Positions 34,819 to 43,986 of a stretch of 64,000 bases of DNA are shown here, piece after piece. Source of the stretch: Acinetobacter sp. ANC 4173. Its GTDB lineage: Bacteria > Pseudomonadota > Gammaproteobacteria > Pseudomonadales > Moraxellaceae. Position numbers and translations under genes: made by a program. The notes beneath the pieces are model-generated. The model had not been told where the DNA came from, made no database searches, and saw only the letters and a program-made list of their open reading frames with translations. The first letter of the stretch is position 1. Each line of letters starts with the position of its first letter. The DNA lies in assembly GCF_004331255.1 (NCBI RefSeq), contig NZ_SJOF01000015.1, positions 46,936-110,935 on the forward strand. The letters run 5' to 3'.

Positions 34819-34841
34819 AAAAGGAACTTTTGTTCCTTTTT
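34819..34841 (+). terminator. Terminator of the ene-reductase operon
   Basis: AAAAGGAAC and GTTCCTTTT form a 9-bp stem with a TTTT loop and T-run. It directly precedes the IS5-type end at 34843. Confidence 0.8.
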
Positions 34842-34842
34842 A

Positions 34843-35275
34843 GGCTTTGTTGCCTAAAGCTTTAAAAACTATATCCAGCCCATTGCAACTCTTTTCATAG
34901 TTAATTTGAATATCAATATGCGTTTGTCTTCTGTAAATGGTCGAGTAATCTGGTGCAGCCCAATCTAATCCGCAAAGTTTAATCAGGCTTTGTACAAAGC
35001 CAGTGACCATACGTAAAGAAAGTCGAAATATGGCTTTAATCATTAAGCAGCATTGGATGGCTGTGTCAGAGTAAGTTTGATTTCGACCATGTTTGCTTTT
35101 TGATTGGGCGTACCATTGTGTTTTGGAATCAAACTAAATGGCAATATTCCCACGATTAATGAGAGCTCAGTTGTATGTGGACCAATTGGTTGTACGGTAG
35201 ATTTTAGGTGTAGGCTTATTCATCTCAAAATTATATTGTGGAATAAGCCTTTAGAGATAGGTTTGTGCAACAAAG
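34843..35275 (-). mobile_element. Internally deleted IS5-family (IS903 group) remnant
   Basis: The left end GGCTTTGTTGCC and right end (complement CTTTGTTGCACAAACC) bound a 433-bp remnant. The minus strand encodes only the transposase N-terminal part (IFRLSLRMVTGFVQSLIKLC, GLDWAAPDYSTI). Bases 34955-35275 are the second copy of the 321-bp direct repeat at 17271-17591. Confidence 0.85.
34955..35275 (+). repeat. 321-bp direct repeat, copy 2
   Basis: Near-identical and same orientation as 17271-17591, with only scattered single-base differences (for example in the GGATCAAAC/GAATCAAAC segment). The two copies enclose 17.4 kb of catabolic genes. Confidence 0.9.
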
Positions 35276-35742
35276 TCTATCACGTGGTAAAAGTTCGATC
35301 GGCTGGTTTTATGGCTGTAAATTGCTTATCGCGATGAATCAATTGGGTGAAATCGCTTGTTCTGCCTTGTCTAATGGACATGTGGCTGACATAAAAATGG
35401 TAGAGCATTTAGTTGATGGTTTAGAAGCAAAACTTTATGCGGATCGTTGCTATATCAGCCAATAATTAAAAATTCAAGATATTGATTTTATTGTCTATTA
35501 TCGAAAGAATATGCTGTCTGTTCAACTCTGTGAATCAGATGAATATCATTTAAAACAGCGTAATAAAATAGAAACGTTATTCAGCTTATTGAAAGGTCAA
35601 TACAATTTAGTGACGAGTAAGGCACGTAGTATTCATAGATTTCTAAGTGGGATTTACGCAACGTTATGCGCATACCAATTAACCTAACGAAATAAACCAA
35701 AAATTCAAATTATGGAATCATTGCCTTAAACAGGATTCGGGT
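35275..35742 (+). pseudogene. IS982-family transposase C-terminal remnant
   Basis: In one frame the DNA encodes SRGKSSIGWFYGCKLLIAMN, GHVADIKMVEHLVDGLEAKL, a stop at 35463, and then NKIETLFSLLKGQYNLVTSK and a final stop at 35685. That is the C-terminal half of an IS982-type DDE transposase. AGGATTCGGGTT at about 35731-35742 could be the element right end. The N-terminal half is missing, replaced by the IS5 remnant. Confidence 0.75.
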
Positions 35743-35785
35743 TAACTAAGCTACTAAGATTAACCCACTTTGTTTATGCAAAAAG

Positions 35786-35817
35786 TGGACTGCCACCACT
35801 CTCCTAATCAAATATGT
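35786..35817 (+). mobile_element. IS3-type end fragment
   Basis: TGGACTGCCACCACTCTCCT repeats the left end of the IS3-family DNA at 25015 and 29197. No orfA follows. It marks an old insertion scar between the IS982 remnant and the SRAP gene. Confidence 0.6.
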
Positions 35818-35905
35818 TGAGCCATTTTATAAAGACCTTTGCCGACCTTTTAGATTTGAAAGTATCATATAATTCTATGCAATATATTGAGGTATAGATT
35901 CCCCA

Positions 35906-36547
35906 ATGTGCTCAAATTACCTATTTCCAAGTAAAAGAAATTTGACACGCTTGGGTGTCGATACCAGTCAGTTTGATCTAGAAATTAAGGATCATGTATT
36001 CCCTTCTTACCATGCCCCAATCATCCTGAATGGAGCTGACCACTTAGAACTTGATATCGCAAAGTTTGGATTACTGCCGAGCTGGGCGAAAGAATTACGA
36101 TTTAGCAACCACACTTATAATGCTCGGTCAGAGTCTGTAGCGGATAAGCCAAGCTTTCGCCATGCATGGAAGTACAGTAAGTTTTGCTTGGTGCCGGTTC
36201 AGGAGTTCTATGAACCCAAATATATTAATGGGAAGCCACATTGGTACACCATCAAACGTGCAGATGATCAACCTTTTACGGTTGCAGGGATCTATGATGA
36301 TGCTGTGATTGATGGGAATAAAGTTCGCTCGTTTTCTATGCTGACCATTAACTCAGATCATCACCCCTTCATGAAGCAGTTCCATGCACCTAAGGATGAA
36401 AAACGATCCATCATCGTCATTCCAGAGCAGTACAGAAAAGATTGGCTGACTGCTGATCATGAACACGCGCATGAATATTTCTTTCAAATGCCAGATGAAT
36501 TCGTCACATTTCCACGCGATGAGCAGAAACAAAACGTCTTATTCTGA
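35906..36547 (+). CDS. SOS response-associated peptidase (SRAP, YedK/HMCES-like)
   Basis: The 213-residue protein begins MCSNYLF; Cys2 becomes the N-terminal nucleophile that cross-links to abasic sites after Met removal. Other conserved parts are present: LLPSWAKELR, NARSESVADKPSFRHAWK with its Asn/Arg, PVQEFYEP with the active-site Glu, and the late histidine (KQFHAPKDEKRSIIVI). It shields abasic sites in single-stranded DNA. Its position just before umuD-umuC groups DNA-damage functions. About 110 bases separate it from umuD. Confidence 0.92.
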   Translation: MCSNYLFPSKRNLTRLGVDTSQFDLEIKDHVFPSYHAPIILNGADHLELDIAKFGLLPSWAKELRFSNHTYNARSESVADKPSFRHAWKYSKFCLVPVQEFYEPKYINGKPHWYTIKRADDQPFTVAGIYDDAVIDGNKVRSFSMLTINSDHHPFMKQFHAPKDEKRSIIVIPEQYRKDWLTADHEHAHEYFFQMPDEFVTFPRDEQKQNVLF

Positions 36548-36658
36548 CGCGCCCTTGTTTATTCACAATTTTTTGTATTTGAATTTTAAACACTGTTAGT
36601 AATATCCTATTTATACAAATTCTACTTCCAAACACGCCTCGTAGCGTAGGAGTATCAC

Positions 36659-37285
36659 ATGTCTAAGAAGTTGCCTATCTACTTCTCTGACGACGCATGG
36701 TCATCTTTACAAGAGCTCATGGGTCCAGAGGGTAAGCCAAGCCCAACAATCAATACCGTTCTAGAACAAATCGCTGTTCAAAATGAACTTGTCGAGAAAT
36801 TGGGGCTTACTGCAGTACTACCAAAATCCAAAGTTTCTATTCCAGTCTCTTTAGAACGTATCCCTGCTGGTCCCGCTTTCAGCACCAAGGATGAACAAGA
36901 CAAAGCGCTTGATCTCAATGAATTCCTGATTCATAACCCTATTTCTACATTCATTGCATATGTAGACAGTGAATCCATGCTGGATGCAGGGTTTGAAATC
37001 AATGACCCGATCATTGTCGATCGCAGCATCGAAGCTAAACATTACGACATTGTAGTTGCCTTAATCGATAATAGTGCTTCAACCATTAAGCGGTTAATGA
37101 TTACAAGCAAGATGTTTAAGTCTGAAATCAAAGAGTTTTTTGGAGACGAAGACTACCCGCTTCCACAATTTTGGTTAAAAGCCGAGAATTCTAACTACAA
37201 TCACATTATCCCCGATGACAGCCAAACGATATCTGTCTGGGGTGTAGTGACTTTCAACTTAAAACGTATTCATCACCGCTCATAA
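36659..37285 (+). CDS. umuD: UmuD-like S24 peptidase, long Acinetobacter-type form
   Basis: The 208-residue protein has an N-terminal extension of about 70 residues before the predicted self-cleavage site Ala70-Gly71 (RIPAGPAF), against 24 in E. coli UmuD. The catalytic Ser106 (VDSESML) and Lys144 (ASTIKRLM) are intact. This size resembles UmuDAb, the LexA-like regulator of the Acinetobacter damage response, which binds DNA through its N-terminus. Strong ribosome site (AGGAG) before the ATG. It lies 14 bases before umuC. Whether this copy is a regulator, a pol V subunit or both is not decided by sequence. Confidence 0.92.
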   Translation: MSKKLPIYFSDDAWSSLQELMGPEGKPSPTINTVLEQIAVQNELVEKLGLTAVLPKSKVSIPVSLERIPAGPAFSTKDEQDKALDLNEFLIHNPISTFIAYVDSESMLDAGFEINDPIIVDRSIEAKHYDIVVALIDNSASTIKRLMITSKMFKSEIKEFFGDEDYPLPQFWLKAENSNYNHIIPDDSQTISVWGVVTFNLKRIHHRS

Positions 37286-37299
37286 AAAGAAGAATAAAA

Positions 37300-38595
37300 A
37301 TGAAAAGTGAAAATGAGATATTCGCGTTAGTCGACGTGAATAATTGCTACGTCTCGTGTGAACGTGTGTTTAATCCTGCCCTAAATGATCGCCCGACCAT
37401 TGTGCTCAGTAACAATGACGGTTGTGCTGTAGCTAGAAGCCAAGAGGCCAAAGATCTAGGCATCAAAATGGGTGTTCCTGTATTTCAAATTCAGGATCTG
37501 ATCAAACAACACAACATTCAGGTTTTATCGAGTAATTTCTCTTTGTATCGGGAAATGTCCAGACGATTTATGGAACTGCTTGGTGGCCATGTAGCACCAG
37601 GAGAACAAGAGGTCTATTCGATTGATGAGTGCTTTCTAAAGCTAACAGCCTATGAACACTTATTCGATCTCACTGAATACGCGCAAGATATGAGAATAAA
37701 GGCATTTCAGTGGTTGGGCCTACCCTGCTGTATTGGGATTGGCCGCTCGAAAACCGAAGCCAAAATTGCCAATCATCTCGCCAAGAAGAATAAATTCTTC
37801 AATGGTGTATGTAATCTAGTGCATACGGATCCATGTTCTACTGAGACACTACTCGCGCAAGTTGATGTGTCTGAGGTCTGGGGTGTCGGTAGACAAAACT
37901 GTAAGAAGCTCAATGCTATGGGCATCCAATCTGTTTTGGATCTCATCAATGCCAATCCTAAAGAAATTAAAAAGCAGTTCAGTGTCGTGATGGAAAAGAC
38001 TGTGCTTGAGTTACAGGGCCTTTCCTGTATCGATCTGACTGACGATGCAGTAGCGAAGAAGCAAATCATCAGTAGTCGCTCATACGGCACCCCTGTGTAT
38101 GAAGTGGATGATATTAAAGCTTCGGTACGACTCTATGTAGCCAGAGCCGTAAAGCGAATGCGAGATGATGGTTCAATCTGCAAGATGATTGGGGTTTATA
38201 TTCAAACCAGTCGATTTGATAAGACTCAGCGCTACTCGCCCTATATCGTCGTTCAGATGCACGAACATACAGATGATTTACTGCAAATTACCAAAGCCGC
38301 GATGAAAGGTATCGATCAGATTTTTAAGAAGGGTTTTAAGTATAAAAAGACGGGAATCGTGCTGCTTGAAATTACAGATAAATCAAAGTTTGTACCCGAC
38401 TTATTCACTGACTATTCACACAAGCAAGAACGCGAAAAACTTTCAGATGCAATCGAAGCCATCAGTGAAAGATTTGGGAAGAATCTCCTCACGTTAGGTA
38501 TTGCCAACAGTCAAGAAGCCTCATGGCATATGAATCAAAACCTTAGATCACCATCATATTTAACAAAATGGTCTGACTTACCAAGAATAGGATAA
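37300..38595 (+). CDS. umuC: UmuC-like Y-family DNA polymerase V subunit
   Basis: The 431-residue protein has all Y-family blocks: [20 protein letters not shown] (first catalytic Asp), [31 protein letters not shown] (catalytic Asp-Glu), the helix-hairpin-helix [20 protein letters not shown], and a little-finger domain ([20 protein letters not shown]). It performs error-prone translesion synthesis with cleaved UmuD. It is intact, unlike the umuC fossil near 63.4 kb. Confidence 0.95.
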   Translation: MKSENEIFALVDVNNCYVSCERVFNPALNDRPTIVLSNNDGCAVARSQEAKDLGIKMGVPVFQIQDLIKQHNIQVLSSNFSLYREMSRRFMELLGGHVAPGEQEVYSIDECFLKLTAYEHLFDLTEYAQDMRIKAFQWLGLPCCIGIGRSKTEAKIANHLAKKNKFFNGVCNLVHTDPCSTETLLAQVDVSEVWGVGRQNCKKLNAMGIQSVLDLINANPKEIKKQFSVVMEKTVLELQGLSCIDLTDDAVAKKQIISSRSYGTPVYEVDDIKASVRLYVARAVKRMRDDGSICKMIGVYIQTSRFDKTQRYSPYIVVQMHEHTDDLLQITKAAMKGIDQIFKKGFKYKKTGIVLLEITDKSKFVPDLFTDYSHKQEREKLSDAIEAISERFGKNLLTLGIANSQEASWHMNQNLRSPSYLTKWSDLPRIG

Positions 38596-38598
38596 AAC

Positions 38599-38817
38599 AT
38601 GCACTTATTTAAACTTACTGACGAACAACTGGCTCAGATCTTAATCCCGAAACGATTTGTGCCACCGACACCGACTGAACTTGAAGGCAAGAACATGGTT
38701 TATGTTTTTGATAGTGAAGATAAGTTTGAACTGACTTACGAGGAGTTGGTGGAAATTATCAGCAAAGCGAGGATGGCTGGACCAAAATTGATTCCTGTGC
38801 TGGGAACAGTAAATTAA
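38599..38817 (+). CDS. Small 72-aa protein following umuC
   Basis: The product (MHLFKLTDEQLAQILIPKRF..., acidic, no Cys cluster or membrane helix) is not one I recognise. It starts three bases after the umuC stop, so it is probably translated with the umuDC messenger. Its place suggests a damage-response accessory protein, but nothing in the sequence shows a function. The region between it and hipB (38818-39063) contains only the operators described separately. Confidence 0.7.
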   Translation: MHLFKLTDEQLAQILIPKRFVPPTPTELEGKNMVYVFDSEDKFELTYEELVEIISKARMAGPKLIPVLGTVN

Positions 38818-38985
38818 AACTTATTTTCATAACCGAAAAAGGCAAAAACTGTGAAGGGATTTTTTTGATGATGTTTTTACTCTTTTAAAATGAATAGTAT
38901 TCAAGTAGCTCTGCTTCTAGCCAAAGTTGATGGATTTAACGTACTTTCGTGCAGGACATTTTTTTTGTTATATAACCTTTAATAT

Positions 38986-39003
38986 GTTAGCTATATAGAT
39001 AAC
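38986..39003. promoter_or_regulatory. Imperfect palindrome upstream of hipB
   Basis: GTTAGCTATATAGATAAC is an 18-bp palindrome with one mismatched pair. Its centre is 41 bp (about four turns) from the centre of the perfect palindrome at 39021-39050. The two form a likely operator pair for HipB. Confidence 0.5.
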
Positions 39004-39020
39004 TTTATATATCTTATATA

Positions 39021-39050
39021 GAATATATTAGCCATATGGCTAATATATTC
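39021..39050. promoter_or_regulatory. Perfect 30-bp palindrome upstream of hipB (operator)
   Basis: The half-site GAATATATTAGCCAT is followed immediately by its exact reverse complement, centre CATATG. It ends 13 bases before the hipB start codon, so bound repressor would block transcription. HipB-type dimers recognise palindromes near their own start. Confidence 0.7.
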
Positions 39051-39063
39051 TAATCAAAATACT

Positions 39064-39324
39064 ATGGCAAGCAGAGCTGAAATTGGCAAAAAAGTGCGTA
39101 TAGCGCGTAAATCCCTTGGTTATACGCAACAAAAGTTATCCGAATTGACTCGAATCAATAAGACCACAATTTCAGAGATTGAGAATGGACGCTTTACGGG
39201 TTCTTTTGACATATTTGAACGTGTAATTGATGCTGTTGAGTTACAGTTTGATGTATCTGCAAAGCAACACACACTGCCCCATTGGGATGAGATTGAAAAT
39301 ATGTTTGCTGAGGAGGATGAATGA
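39064..39324 (+). CDS. hipB: HipB-like XRE-family antitoxin
   Basis: The 86-residue protein has an HTH_3 domain at about 8-65 (IGKKVRIARKSLGYTQQKLS, ELTRINKTTISEIENGRFTG) and an acidic tail. It would repress the hipBA promoter and neutralise HipA. Its stop overlaps the hipA start (ATGA), the usual arrangement. The short AT-rich leader holds two palindromes. Confidence 0.9.
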   Translation: MASRAEIGKKVRIARKSLGYTQQKLSELTRINKTTISEIENGRFTGSFDIFERVIDAVELQFDVSAKQHTLPHWDEIENMFAEEDE

Positions 39325-40532
39325 ATATTTCGAGTAATCTTCCTACAAAAATTACCAATATCACAGTCTATGCTAATCAGACTGAATTAGGCGTATTGAC
39401 CTATGGTTCAGTGCACCACTATCAACCAACACAAGAACAACAACATGTGTCACTCACCATGACCCAAAAAGGCATGGATGGGTATTCATCAGACTCAATT
39501 CACCCAATATTTGCTCAGAATATACCAGAAGGCGTTAATCGTAGATTTATTGCTGAAAAGCTTGCCAGATATGCCAAAGTTAATGACATGTATTTATTGG
39601 CACTTCAAGGAGATCAAGGCATCGGCATGCTCTCATACAAAAGTGAGCTAAATCTTCCTGAAGTTGAATCCTTGAGTCTAAATGAAATTTTATCCTACCG
39701 TAGCAATACTCCCCTTTTTCCTCAGCTTTTAGATAAATACTATCTCAGGACTTCATTGGCTGGGATTCAACCTAAAGTCAGTATTCCTAATGCAGAGACT
39801 ATTCAGACCGATCAAACAATTCAGCAAAGAGATTTGATTGTAAAGTCATTTGAGTCTGAATTTCCATTACTCACCGTTAATGAATTTGTCTGTATGCAGG
39901 CTGCACAGTATTGTGGGCTTGAGCCTCCACGGACTTACTTATCTGATAATTTAGAAACATATGTCGTAGAAAGGTTTGATAGATCCAGTGATGGTACAAA
40001 ACTAGGCTATGAAGACTTTGCGACGCTCATGAAAAAGTCAAATGACCCTTATGCCAAATATACCGGTAGCTATGAAAAGTTATTGAAAGCGACCTATCTA
40101 TACACTGGTAGCGTGGCTGAAGTTGAGAAAATGTATAAATACATTGTATTCAACTGTTTAATCGGCAATGGTGATGCACACCTTAAAAACTTTGCACTGC
40201 AATACACCTCAGATATGAAGAGTATTTTTGTGTCACCACCATTTGATATTACGCATACGCTGATCTATGACTCAATTGATCATAAAATGGCACTCAAACT
40301 GGCTGGTAGTAAAGCATTTCCAGATCTTTCACATCTCATTAAATTGGCTGAAAGCGACCACTTTAGAATTAGAAATCCTAAAGAAATCATAGAGTCCTTG
40401 AGTGAAAATATATTGATCTATCTTCGAACCTCAAATGAAGTTCAGCTATTTGATGGATTACGAGCATCAATTGAACGTTCAATATCAGATATTATGACTT
40501 CAAGCTCTGAGAGCTTCAAACTACCGAAATGA
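39321..40532 (+). CDS. hipA: HipA-like serine/threonine kinase toxin
   Basis: The 403-residue protein has the HipA N-terminal subdomain (FAQNIPEGVNRRFIAEKLAR), the Gly-rich ATP loop region SLAGIQPKVSI, the kinase motifs VERFDR and GNGDAHLKNFAL (catalytic Asp and Asn), and PPFDITHTL as the metal-binding Asp. E. coli HipA (440 residues) phosphorylates glutamyl-tRNA synthetase and causes dormancy; the target here could be another synthetase. All key residues are present, so it should be active. Confidence 0.92.
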   Translation: MNISSNLPTKITNITVYANQTELGVLTYGSVHHYQPTQEQQHVSLTMTQKGMDGYSSDSIHPIFAQNIPEGVNRRFIAEKLARYAKVNDMYLLALQGDQGIGMLSYKSELNLPEVESLSLNEILSYRSNTPLFPQLLDKYYLRTSLAGIQPKVSIPNAETIQTDQTIQQRDLIVKSFESEFPLLTVNEFVCMQAAQYCGLEPPRTYLSDNLETYVVERFDRSSDGTKLGYEDFATLMKKSNDPYAKYTGSYEKLLKATYLYTGSVAEVEKMYKYIVFNCLIGNGDAHLKNFALQYTSDMKSIFVSPPFDITHTLIYDSIDHKMALKLAGSKAFPDLSHLIKLAESDHFRIRNPKEIIESLSENILIYLRTSNEVQLFDGLRASIERSISDIMTSSSESFKLPK

Positions 40533-40756
40533 TAAAAAATGAAATAAGTATTATTTATCTAAATTACCTAAGACAAAGTTCAAAAGAACTCCTCATCAAC
40601 TCGCTACCAATTATATTAATCTACAAAAATAGAGATAACATAATTTAATCCACTGATGTTATGCCAACAAAAATGGCAGAATAAAATTTATGTAAACTTT
40701 ATAATTAGTTATGAAGTTTTAAGTATTAGAAAATCATTTTTTCATTTTAGGCTATT

Positions 40757-43495
40757 ATGGATATACGACCAAGTTTACTCAGCTACATCTTTGCAGGATC
40801 TACCAAGTGGCGAATTAATTATACTTTTCCTGAGCTGATACTCGAACTGGATACCAAAAACATAAAGCTTAATCCAGAACAAGTGCTAGAAACACATATT
40901 CATAAAGGTTGGGTATGGTCATCATTGACACTAAAAACCCTCGATCAAAATTTTCAGTTCAAAGGTATATTCAATTCACAGGCTGAAGAGTTTCAAATCA
41001 AACTTCATAATGATGCAGAATTCCTAAGAAATAAAAGAAATGCTGAAAAAATTAAGGAAACTTTAAAACCATTCTTACTCGAATACCAAAATTTTATCCA
41101 ACAAAGTATTTACCTATCCTATCATCTATGCAACCTGTTCAGATCAGACTTATCACAAAGATCAAAAGCCTTAGTAGAACAATTTAGCAGCCTCATTCAA
41201 AGGGATAGCTATTTGGAATTTGAGCCTGTACTACAAAATCAGTTTGAACAACTTCGACAATTTATTGAGTTATCGATTCAGGCAAACTACTCTATTGATG
41301 CCCAAAATAAGCGCTTCGTTGAAAGTGAATTAAAAACTCATAAGAAATTTTTTGATCAGGTAGAAAGTACCCCCTTAACTAATGAACAACGGGTTTCCTC
41401 CATCATCTTCGAAGACCGCAACCTATTGGTTGCTGCAGCGGGTTCGGGGAAAACATCCACGATTGTTGGGAAAGTGGGATACGCCCTATTAACTGGGCTC
41501 TATAAACCAGAAGAGATTCTTGTTCTGGCATTCAATAAAAATGCAGGCGAGGAACTGAGTGAACGCATTAGCTTTAGGCTAAATGATATTCTCACCCAGT
41601 TTAATACTAGTGTTGAAGCACTTAATTTCCATAAATTTGGTGTCAAAATTATTGGGAAAGCTACTGGTAAAAGCCCATCTGTATCCAACGATGCAGGAAA
41701 TCCTCGAGCCCTCCTGAATCGGATTATTCAACAATTATTAGAAACAGACCCTGACTTTCAGGAGAAGTACCGTTTATTTAAAACAGCTTATTTAAGACCA
41801 CCATTATCACCTTTCGCTTTTAAGACCAGAAATGATTGGGAGAAGGCACAGAAAAGATCATTTGACAGATTTAAAGATGGTTTCGAAACCTATCAAGGAG
41901 AGATTGTTAAATCCCATGGCGAAAAAGCAATAGCCAACTGGTTATATAGCCAAGGAATTCCTTATCAGTACGAAAGAAACTACGAGCATGAAACAGCCGA
42001 TGAAGCTCACCGCCAATATAAGCCTGATTTTTACCTTCCTGAAATAAATCTATATCTAGAACATTATGCTGTAGACCAGCATGGTAAAACACCCGCACAT
42101 TTTGGGCAAAAATATCTGGATGACATGAAATGGAAGTCAGAAACTCATCAAAAGTATAAAACTGATTTAATCAGTACAACCTTTCATGAATTTATTACAG
42201 GTACTATTTTTAAGAAATTGGAACATGAGCTGAAATCAAGGGGACAAGCATTTAAGCCACGTAGTCTCGCTGAGATTAACGCCAAGGCACAGTCTATTTA
42301 TGAATTTGATGCTAATGATCTTTATGCCAGCTTTTTAAGTCATTACAAGTCAAATCAAGCCAATATTACCAGCCTATTAGCCAGAACATCCCTCACCCTA
42401 CGCGAAAGTCTTTTTTTACAGTTATTTTCTAAGGTTTACCAAAAATATGAACAGTTCTTGAAAAATAACAATGAATACGACTTCGATGACCTGCTAATTG
42501 AGTCTGCTCAGTTAATTAATGAAATGAAATACCAAAGCCCTTTCAAACTTATTATAGTTGATGAGTTTCAGGATACATCTCAAGCTAGAGCCAGACTCAT
42601 TCTGTCCTTATTGAATCAGGTACCAGAAGCAAAACTGTTTTGTGTTGGGGATGATTGGCAAGCTATATACCGTTTTGCAGGCTCGGACATCAGTATTTTT
42701 ACTCAATTTGAAAAGGTCTTTGGCTACACAAAACAAACTCAACTTACTCAGACATTCCGCTCAAATCAGGGTATTGCCAATGTCGCTAGTGGCTTTATCC
42801 AAAAAAATAAATCCCAGCTTCAAAAAGTGGTCAATGCTGTTGATCAGACCAGCCGTAAAGTAGTCGAAATAAACTTCTCCACTAAGAATCAGGAAATTAA
42901 TGAATACCTGATTAAAACCATTATGGAAATCAATAATGCCAATACTGGTTCAGGCAGGAAAAAATCTATTTATATTTTGGGTCGCTATAAACACCACAAA
43001 CCGAATTTAGACAGTATTTTGCCATTTCTTAGAAATTGTACTTTTGAGTTTAAAACCATCCATTCTTCCAAAGGCTTACAAGCAGACTATGTCATTCTTC
43101 TAGGCTTAAATAGTGGTGGTAGCGCATTCCCTGCTGAAAAAGAAGATGATCCATTACTAAACTTAGTCTTACCACAGCCAGAAACACATGCTTTTGCGGA
43201 AGAACGCCGTTTGTTCTATGTTGCACTGACTCGTGCAAAGGAAAAAGCTTATTTAATTGGCGAACGTGGTTCAGTTTTTCTTGAAGAAATTACCCAAAAT
43301 CCTAATTTTAAGGAATTTATTGATATACCTCAGGACGAACATAGATCGATCAATCATGACATCCCACCTGAATGGTTGTGTCCAAAATGTGGGCAAGGCA
43401 GACTCAGGAAAATAACTAGCGGACCTTATGGAGCATTTTTAGGTTGCAATCGCTACCCAAATTGCGGATACAAAAAGAGTTTAAAGCGTCGTTGA
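40757..43495 (+). CDS. UvrD/Rep-like helicase with nuclease-like insertion and C-terminal zinc finger
   Basis: The 912-residue protein has an uncharacterised N-terminal region (1-205), Walker A AAAGSGKTST at about 226-235, a non-helicase insertion at about 380-490, DExx box IIVDEFQDT near 600, TQTFRSN, VALTRAKEKAYLIG in motif VI, and a topoisomerase-type C4 zinc finger at 872-905 (CPKCG...CNRYPNCGY). The insertion has PD-(D/E)xK-like features: GEKAIANWLYSQGIPYQYER, KPDFYLPEINLYLEHY, and a later Lys-rich helix. The helicase core is most like E. coli helicase IV. It is the only gene between hipA and the Cro-like region. A DNA-repair or phage-defence role is inferred only. Confidence 0.85.
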   Translation: MDIRPSLLSYIFAGSTKWRINYTFPELILELDTKNIKLNPEQVLETHIHKGWVWSSLTLKTLDQNFQFKGIFNSQAEEFQIKLHNDAEFLRNKRNAEKIKETLKPFLLEYQNFIQQSIYLSYHLCNLFRSDLSQRSKALVEQFSSLIQRDSYLEFEPVLQNQFEQLRQFIELSIQANYSIDAQNKRFVESELKTHKKFFDQVESTPLTNEQRVSSIIFEDRNLLVAAAGSGKTSTIVGKVGYALLTGLYKPEEILVLAFNKNAGEELSERISFRLNDILTQFNTSVEALNFHKFGVKIIGKATGKSPSVSNDAGNPRALLNRIIQQLLETDPDFQEKYRLFKTAYLRPPLSPFAFKTRNDWEKAQKRSFDRFKDGFETYQGEIVKSHGEKAIANWLYSQGIPYQYERNYEHETADEAHRQYKPDFYLPEINLYLEHYAVDQHGKTPAHFGQKYLDDMKWKSETHQKYKTDLISTTFHEFITGTIFKKLEHELKSRGQAFKPRSLAEINAKAQSIYEFDANDLYASFLSHYKSNQANITSLLARTSLTLRESLFLQLFSKVYQKYEQFLKNNNEYDFDDLLIESAQLINEMKYQSPFKLIIVDEFQDTSQARARLILSLLNQVPEAKLFCVGDDWQAIYRFAGSDISIFTQFEKVFGYTKQTQLTQTFRSNQGIANVASGFIQKNKSQLQKVVNAVDQTSRKVVEINFSTKNQEINEYLIKTIMEINNANTGSGRKKSIYILGRYKHHKPNLDSILPFLRNCTFEFKTIHSSKGLQADYVILLGLNSGGSAFPAEKEDDPLLNLVLPQPETHAFAEERRLFYVALTRAKEKAYLIGERGSVFLEEITQNPNFKEFIDIPQDEHRSINHDIPPEWLCPKCGQGRLRKITSGPYGAFLGCNRYPNCGYKKSLKRR

Positions 43496-43986
43496 ATTCT
43501 GATGAATTTGTTGAACAGAAAAGTTAGCAATTTTTAGACACCCTAAAGTTAGCTAAAATAGCTAATAAACAAGGTGTTTAATTAGTGCGATGAAAGGCTA
43601 AAATTTGCTAAATCTCCTCTCTCCTGATCATCAGATTCCTCATTAGAACTAATTTGGACAGATTTTTCTAGAAAGCATTCTGTTCATTTACGGCCCCTTT
43701 CACAAAGGACAAAGGCATAAATGATTGTAGAAAATGTAAGGTTAGCATAAGATATCTTTATAAATTGCAGTGAAGTCATAGTTCCTTATATGCGATTTAT
43801 ACTAAATGGAACTTACCCTCAATAGTTACTGCTATTGTGTATCGGGTAAGTTCCAAATTATTATCTTCGATAAAGAAAATACCCTGCCATTAGATTAATT
43901 CCAAAAAAAACGTGCTAAACACATAATTTATTTTTTATGAAAACTGGTTGTAAATACGATGTGAAGTTTTCCCTGGTAAAGTAAAC
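43496..43986. other. Non-coding stretch with two inverted repeats
   Basis: I see no gene. A short palindrome TTAGCTAAAATAGCTAA lies at 43549-43565. A bigger stem GGAACTTACCC (43808-43818) / GGGTAAGTTCC (43844-43854) encloses an inner CAATAG/CTATTG stem. The latter could be a small RNA, a transposon-end scar or a recombination site. Confidence 0.45.
43808..43854. repeat. Nested stem-loop of unknown role
   Basis: The outer stem has 11 perfect base pairs (GGAACTTACCC / GGGTAAGTTCC) and the inner stem six (CAATAG / CTATTG). There is no T-run on either side, so it is not a typical terminator. Confidence 0.5.

Noticed and set aside
38970..38992. Weak XerC/XerD-like arms before hipBA
   Set aside because: About 15 of 22 arm positions match, which is expected by chance in such AT-rich DNA; the palindromic operators explain the region better.
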